Assembly (NCBI GenBank): GCA_011800805.1
Contig: MPNW01000511.1
Span: 34,792-98,791 of the forward strand
Direction of reading: 5' to 3'
Length of the DNA stretch: 64,000 nt
Source of the DNA: Hirudo medicinalis
Taxonomy: Eukaryota; Annelida; Clitellata; Hirudinida; Hirudinidae
Below, one piece after another: positions 59,693-64,000 of this stretch (its first letter is position 1; every line of letters begins with the position of its first letter). The position numbers were made by a program, and so were the translations under genes. The notes under the pieces are model-generated. The model did no database searches and was not told where the DNA came from. It saw only the letters and a list, made by a program, of their open reading frames with translations.

Positions 59693-61433
59693 ATTTACTA
59701 CGCGCCTGAACAAAACGAGCAACTAGAACAATCTAGGAAATACGATTTATAGATGCACAATGGCAATACCGCTCTTCCGAAGAAAAGTCAAGTTTCAGAA
59801 TTTAAAATTAAAACAAAAAAAAATATTTATTTTAATCATTTTTTAATTTAATTATTTTGACATTACTATTAGAATATACTTTTTAGTTCTTAAAAAGGTT
59901 CAAACTAAACTAAACTGAACAACTCCTTTTTCGTAATTTATTTAAATTTTAAAAATGGTGTTAAAATGTTGCAATGTTTTTAAGTAGATACTTATTTTGT
60001 TAAGCTTAAATTTATGACTATTTGTATAACGAGTTTCGAGATCATGCAAGTCCCATCTAATTAAGCATTTATGAACTGTAGTGAACTGCATTTCTGAAGG
60101 TCGATAATGATTCAAATTACGCTTTTAGTTATTAATATTAATTTATTTTAATTACGACGTGACGGTGTGAAGGACATTAGATGAATAAATATTAATCCAG
60201 ATGTATAAGAAATCCCAGGCGGGAAAAAGTGTTTTGTTTAAACAATAGAATAACCAAGTTAGCCAAAATTTTAAAAGTGTTATATTTATTTAGTGCGATT
60301 TCATCTTAATGTGTCCCCTTTCAATATCTCCAGTTATCTCTGCCATTGGGATAAAGTTTAAGTGAAAATATCCCTAGAAGTCCTTTATTGAAGTCCAATG
60401 AATAGGCTCGGAGGTTCACTCGAAGATATCGTTTCTGGAGTCTTTTGAGATATTCTTACCAGGCAAATTTTTTCCACATCTATAACGTCTCTTACTTATC
60501 CAAATGAATTTCTTGCAGAGCACATCTATTTAATGCATTATTAATGCATCAGTTAATCCTCGAAATTGAACGAATGTGTCTCTATGGCTCATTTCTATAC
60601 GTTCTTTGATAATCACATTTGAACTTAAGCTTTTGCACCCAAACTCGAAGTAGGGCTATCCACTATTCAGCTGAATTCATTTCAGTTCCCGTATGATATG
60701 AGTGCATTCAAGCAGGAGGTAATTTGGTGAGAAGCAAAAAAAGTCATCTCACTGTTTTATGCGAGGGTTACAGTTGAAATGACGTCCCTATACTCAAGTC
60801 CGTTTTCAAATGCTTAAAAAATAAATAAGAAATAAATATAATCTAAATTAATTAATTCATTCGGAGACTTTTTGAAGTTTTAATTGCAATGTTTTAATAA
60901 TTAGCGTTAATTATGAAGAAACCACTAATAATACCAATAATTACCAATTACTTAACAAAAACTTTGTTTCCCACACACCATTAAGTGCGTCCTTTGTTAG
61001 CCGTTATAAAATTATTAACTGTTATAAAAATATTAACTGTTACGGACGCATGTAAGATCTTAAACTCATGGCAACATAGCGGTCGAGTTAGGCAGTAATA
61101 AAATAGGTTAATGAAAGTTTGATAAGATGTAGGATTGAACCACTCGAGTTCACAGGATCATTCATTCTCCATAGAATGACAGATGGAATTTTAATATAGG
61201 TTTAATAAATGATATTGAATAAAATAATTAAACAATAGTTGAACAAAAAGGACCTACTTCGTGGCTCTGAAAGGATCACATCGCTTCAATCGATTCCTTC
61301 ATGGCACCTTCCTTCCTTCCATTTGTTAAGGAGGAAACTCCACCTCAGCGGAACTTTTTTTTGTCCTCTCCGTCCTCAGGCTTATCTCTTTTTCTGATGA
61401 CCTCATTAAGTAGGAGGACAATATATTCATTTA

Positions 61434-61468
<35 letters not shown>

Positions 61469-61665
61469 GTAATAATAATAATAATATTAATTACGTTAAT
61501 AATTAATAAGATTAATAACGTTAATTAATCAACTTTAAGTATTTTCATTTGATATTTGAATAAGAATGGACTTATATGTTATCGATGTTTCTTCGATTCT
61601 TTGTCTTCATAGCTGCCGTCATCGTCGTCGTCATCGTCATCACCATCACCACCACCATCACCACC

Positions 61666-61714
<49 letters not shown>

Positions 61715-62324
61715 CCATCATCATCACCATCATCATCATCACGAACAGCATAAATCACTTCCACGCATCACTGGATAGACAATGGAATTGACCAATCAAT
61801 TCATTAGAATGGCTCTAAAGAATCCATTCATTCCAATCATTCTTTCTCTCCCCACTCATCCAGCTATCCAGCTACGGATGTCCTGGAAAACATCGATGGA
61901 CGCCTCACTCAACAATGGAAATAATATCGATGTTTCTAAATCAACCTCTGCTTTTCTCAGGATTCTCCTGGTTACCCGGATAGAAGTAGGACTCCTATTG
62001 GTCGTTTCATTGGCGCGCTTGTTACAAGCTCCTCCCACCCTTCTATTTATAAGGACTCGAGTCGTCTCGTGCCAAAAAAATTGTTCGTCTATGGGGGTTT
62101 GAGTTTCTCGTGACAACAGAGAATTATAAAAGATAAATTATTCGGAATAATAATAATAAAAACATCACATTTAAGTAGATAATCTGGGAGTATAAAGTAG
62201 TTATATTCGAAATAAAATTAAATTCATACTTTCCGTTGTAATAATTGGAAATTTAAAAGGCGATAGAAGTTAGCGACTTGACTTAAAGTTAGGTTTGAAA
62301 GAATTCTAAGAAACATTATTCGTC
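59693..62324. other. Intergenic region upstream of the FKBP gene
   Basis: AT-rich, no exon recognised. Contains AAT runs (about 61436-61490) and a (CAT/CAC)n array (about 61620-61742). A TATTTATAAGG motif at about 62042-62052 could serve as a TATA box for a gene starting at 62325; this is inference. Confidence 0.45.
61620..61742. repeat. (CAT/CAC/CGT)n microsatellite
   Basis: Compound triplet array; the poly-His and poly-Asp frames it creates are not genes. Confidence 0.92.
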
Positions 62325-62379
62325 ATGTCTCCTGTCTTTATCGTCTGCCTTGTGACGATATTCTTTGTGCCCGCGGAAG
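62325..62379 (+). CDS. Possible first exon encoding a signal peptide
   Basis: ATG at 62325 opens MSPVFIVCLVTIFFVPAEG, a good signal peptide (short polar start, hydrophobic core, small residue Ala before the predicted cleavage), interrupted after one base of the last codon by GGTGAGAAT, a strong donor site. The rest of the gene would lie to the right, beyond 64000, or in exons I could not recognise. The protein would be secreted or membrane-bound. Family unknown. A chance match is possible because the exon is only 55 bases long. Confidence 0.4.
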
Positions 62380-64000
62380 GTGAGAATCATCATCATCATC
62401 ATCGCCATCGTCATCGTCATCGTACTTTAGTAACTGATTAAATACACTCACGATGTCAATAATTATGTTTATAATCGACAGTCATGTAATAATTTTCATT
62501 TAAATATATTTCACATCACCTCAAGAATAGCTCTCCATCTTAATGTAGGCATCGTTAACATCTCCAACGTCATAAGACGTCGAGTGAGAGCCTTGCACAT
62601 GCACACATACTGATATGAATGCAAGAGTTTCAATGCCACAAGAACATCAAAGAGACGAGGTGAGGGACCAGTGACACGTGGTGGACCCACTTGTTCAGTG
62701 GTCCTCGCTGCCCCAGATTAAGACGTTCAATGGTCGACTGCAGAAGCCAATGACGCGCTCTTAATGACATTTGTTTGTCATTTGATGTCACAAGTCTGAT
62801 CGGGGTTAAGTTTTGTAAAGTCATTTTACAAGCGGAAAGGATTGTTGGATTGTTGGATCATGCAAGAGTAAATAAATGAAAATAAAGTTATCACTTAGGA
62901 CTTAGGACTTAGGATTGTTGGATCATGCAAGAGTAAATAAAGTTATCATTTAGGAGATCATTTTTCAAGATTATCTACGAAATCTCCGAATTTTGTTAAG
63001 TACCACATGGACCTCAATCATCAATTTTTAGAATGTCAAGCTAAAAAATGAACAAATTGTAAATATTTGTAGAACATCAAAGAATACTAAGAAAGGCTTA
63101 TAGAAAACTATTGGAAATTAATCACATTTTTCGTCAAGTTTAACGGAGGTTCTTCCTGGAAATACTTGAAATGACTGCGTGTACATACGTAGTACTTAAG
63201 TACATCACTTTCACTTTAAGAATTAATTACAACGATTGTAACGATCTTTAGTTGGAATTGTAAGTAATGAAACAACAAGCATGTTACATGTCGTCTGCTT
63301 TGTAAACCTTACAAAGGCGCCGCCTGTAAATTTACAAATAAATGTTTTCGCAAGTGGAGTGATTTAATCTGGCAATAATTTGTACTTGCTACGTTGTCAT
63401 GGAAGTCGTGTACTTCAATGATCCAATGTTATGATTGAAAGGCGCTAATTTTTATTAAATCATCTAAAATAATCTTTATTATTATTATTATTATTACTAT
63501 TAATATTAATATTATTATTATCATCAATTAATTAATCATTAATTCAATGACATGTACATCCAACTTCCTGATAAATCAATTTTGCCACAAGAACATCTGC
63601 CCGTGGTCACTGTGTGATTATGATGATGATGATGACGACGATGACGTCGACGATGATGATTTTAACGGTATGATGGTTACGACGATGATGGTGGTGATTA
63701 CATTTGGTAATGTTACGAAATGCAATGTGCCTACTTGCTGCTGATCCCCAATCAAGTAATCGCGCACGAAGCCATTGTCGTTGTGTCGTTGTGTCGTTGT
63801 GTGTTCGATACAACCCCCTCAAACACAAACATGTTTGCTCTTCAATTAGTTCTGTGGCGTCTGTTGGAAACATTTGATGACGTCAACAACAACAACTTGT
63901 CACACTCATGCTAGAGATGCCAAGCGATGATACACAATTGAATTACTACATCACGAGGTGATTAACATTTCCTCATTCGGTTCAAGCGATGACCTCCACG
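62380..64000. other. Right-hand non-coding region
   Basis: No exon recognised. Short (ATC)n near 62386-62425, a repeated GGATTGTTGGATCATGCAAGAG pair near 62840-62940, (ATT)n near 63476-63530 and a (GAT/GAC)n tract near 63620-63660. Confidence 0.45.

Overview
This is animal nuclear DNA. Genes are split into many short exons with GT-AG introns in matching phases, the DNA is AT-rich, and intergenic and intronic sequence is full of microsatellites and minisatellites. Recognisable metazoan families include T-box, Iroquois, Rab39, BCR/ABR, nucleoplasmin-type FKBP and T-type calcium channel. The gene set and compact introns fit an invertebrate bilaterian, perhaps an annelid or mollusc, but the species cannot be fixed from sequence alone. 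One 779-base gap and five single Ns, most of them in or beside tandem repeats, mark assembly trouble spots.

Layout. 1-3.6 kb holds DNA transposon remains: the 3' end of a hAT element, a 1.14-kb internally decayed hAT with a perfect 8-bp target duplication, and a MITE-like inverted-repeat region. 3.6-8.4 kb is non-coding with tandem repeats. 8.45-16.7 kb (+) is a seven-exon T-box gene of the Tbx1/10 class (599 codons). 16.7-22.2 kb is non-coding and repeat-rich and includes the gap. 22.2-32.8 kb (+) is a BCR/ABR-type DH-PH-C2-RhoGAP gene that I could join in frame over 28 exons; one intron carries a dead LINE. 34.1-35.9 kb (-) is a small three-zinc-finger gene. 39.4-39.9 kb (+) holds two isolated exons of a T-type calcium channel. 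41.8-47.9 kb (-) is an Iroquois homeobox gene. 51.5-52.7 kb (-) is Rab39. 53.5-57.7 kb (+) is a multi-PDZ scaffold gene with an apparent frameshift. 57.9-59.7 kb (-) is a nucleoplasmin-like FKBP39/46 histone chaperone. 62.3 kb (+) has a possible signal-peptide first exon whose gene would run off the window.

The genes do not form a pathway cluster. Two (Tbx1/10, Irx) are developmental transcription factors set in wide non-coding territory. Rab39 and the PDZ gene are divergent; the PDZ gene and the FKBP gene are convergent with about 240 bp between their stops. Exon coordinates below were derived by eye from splice sites, reading phase and family resemblance. No transcript evidence was available.
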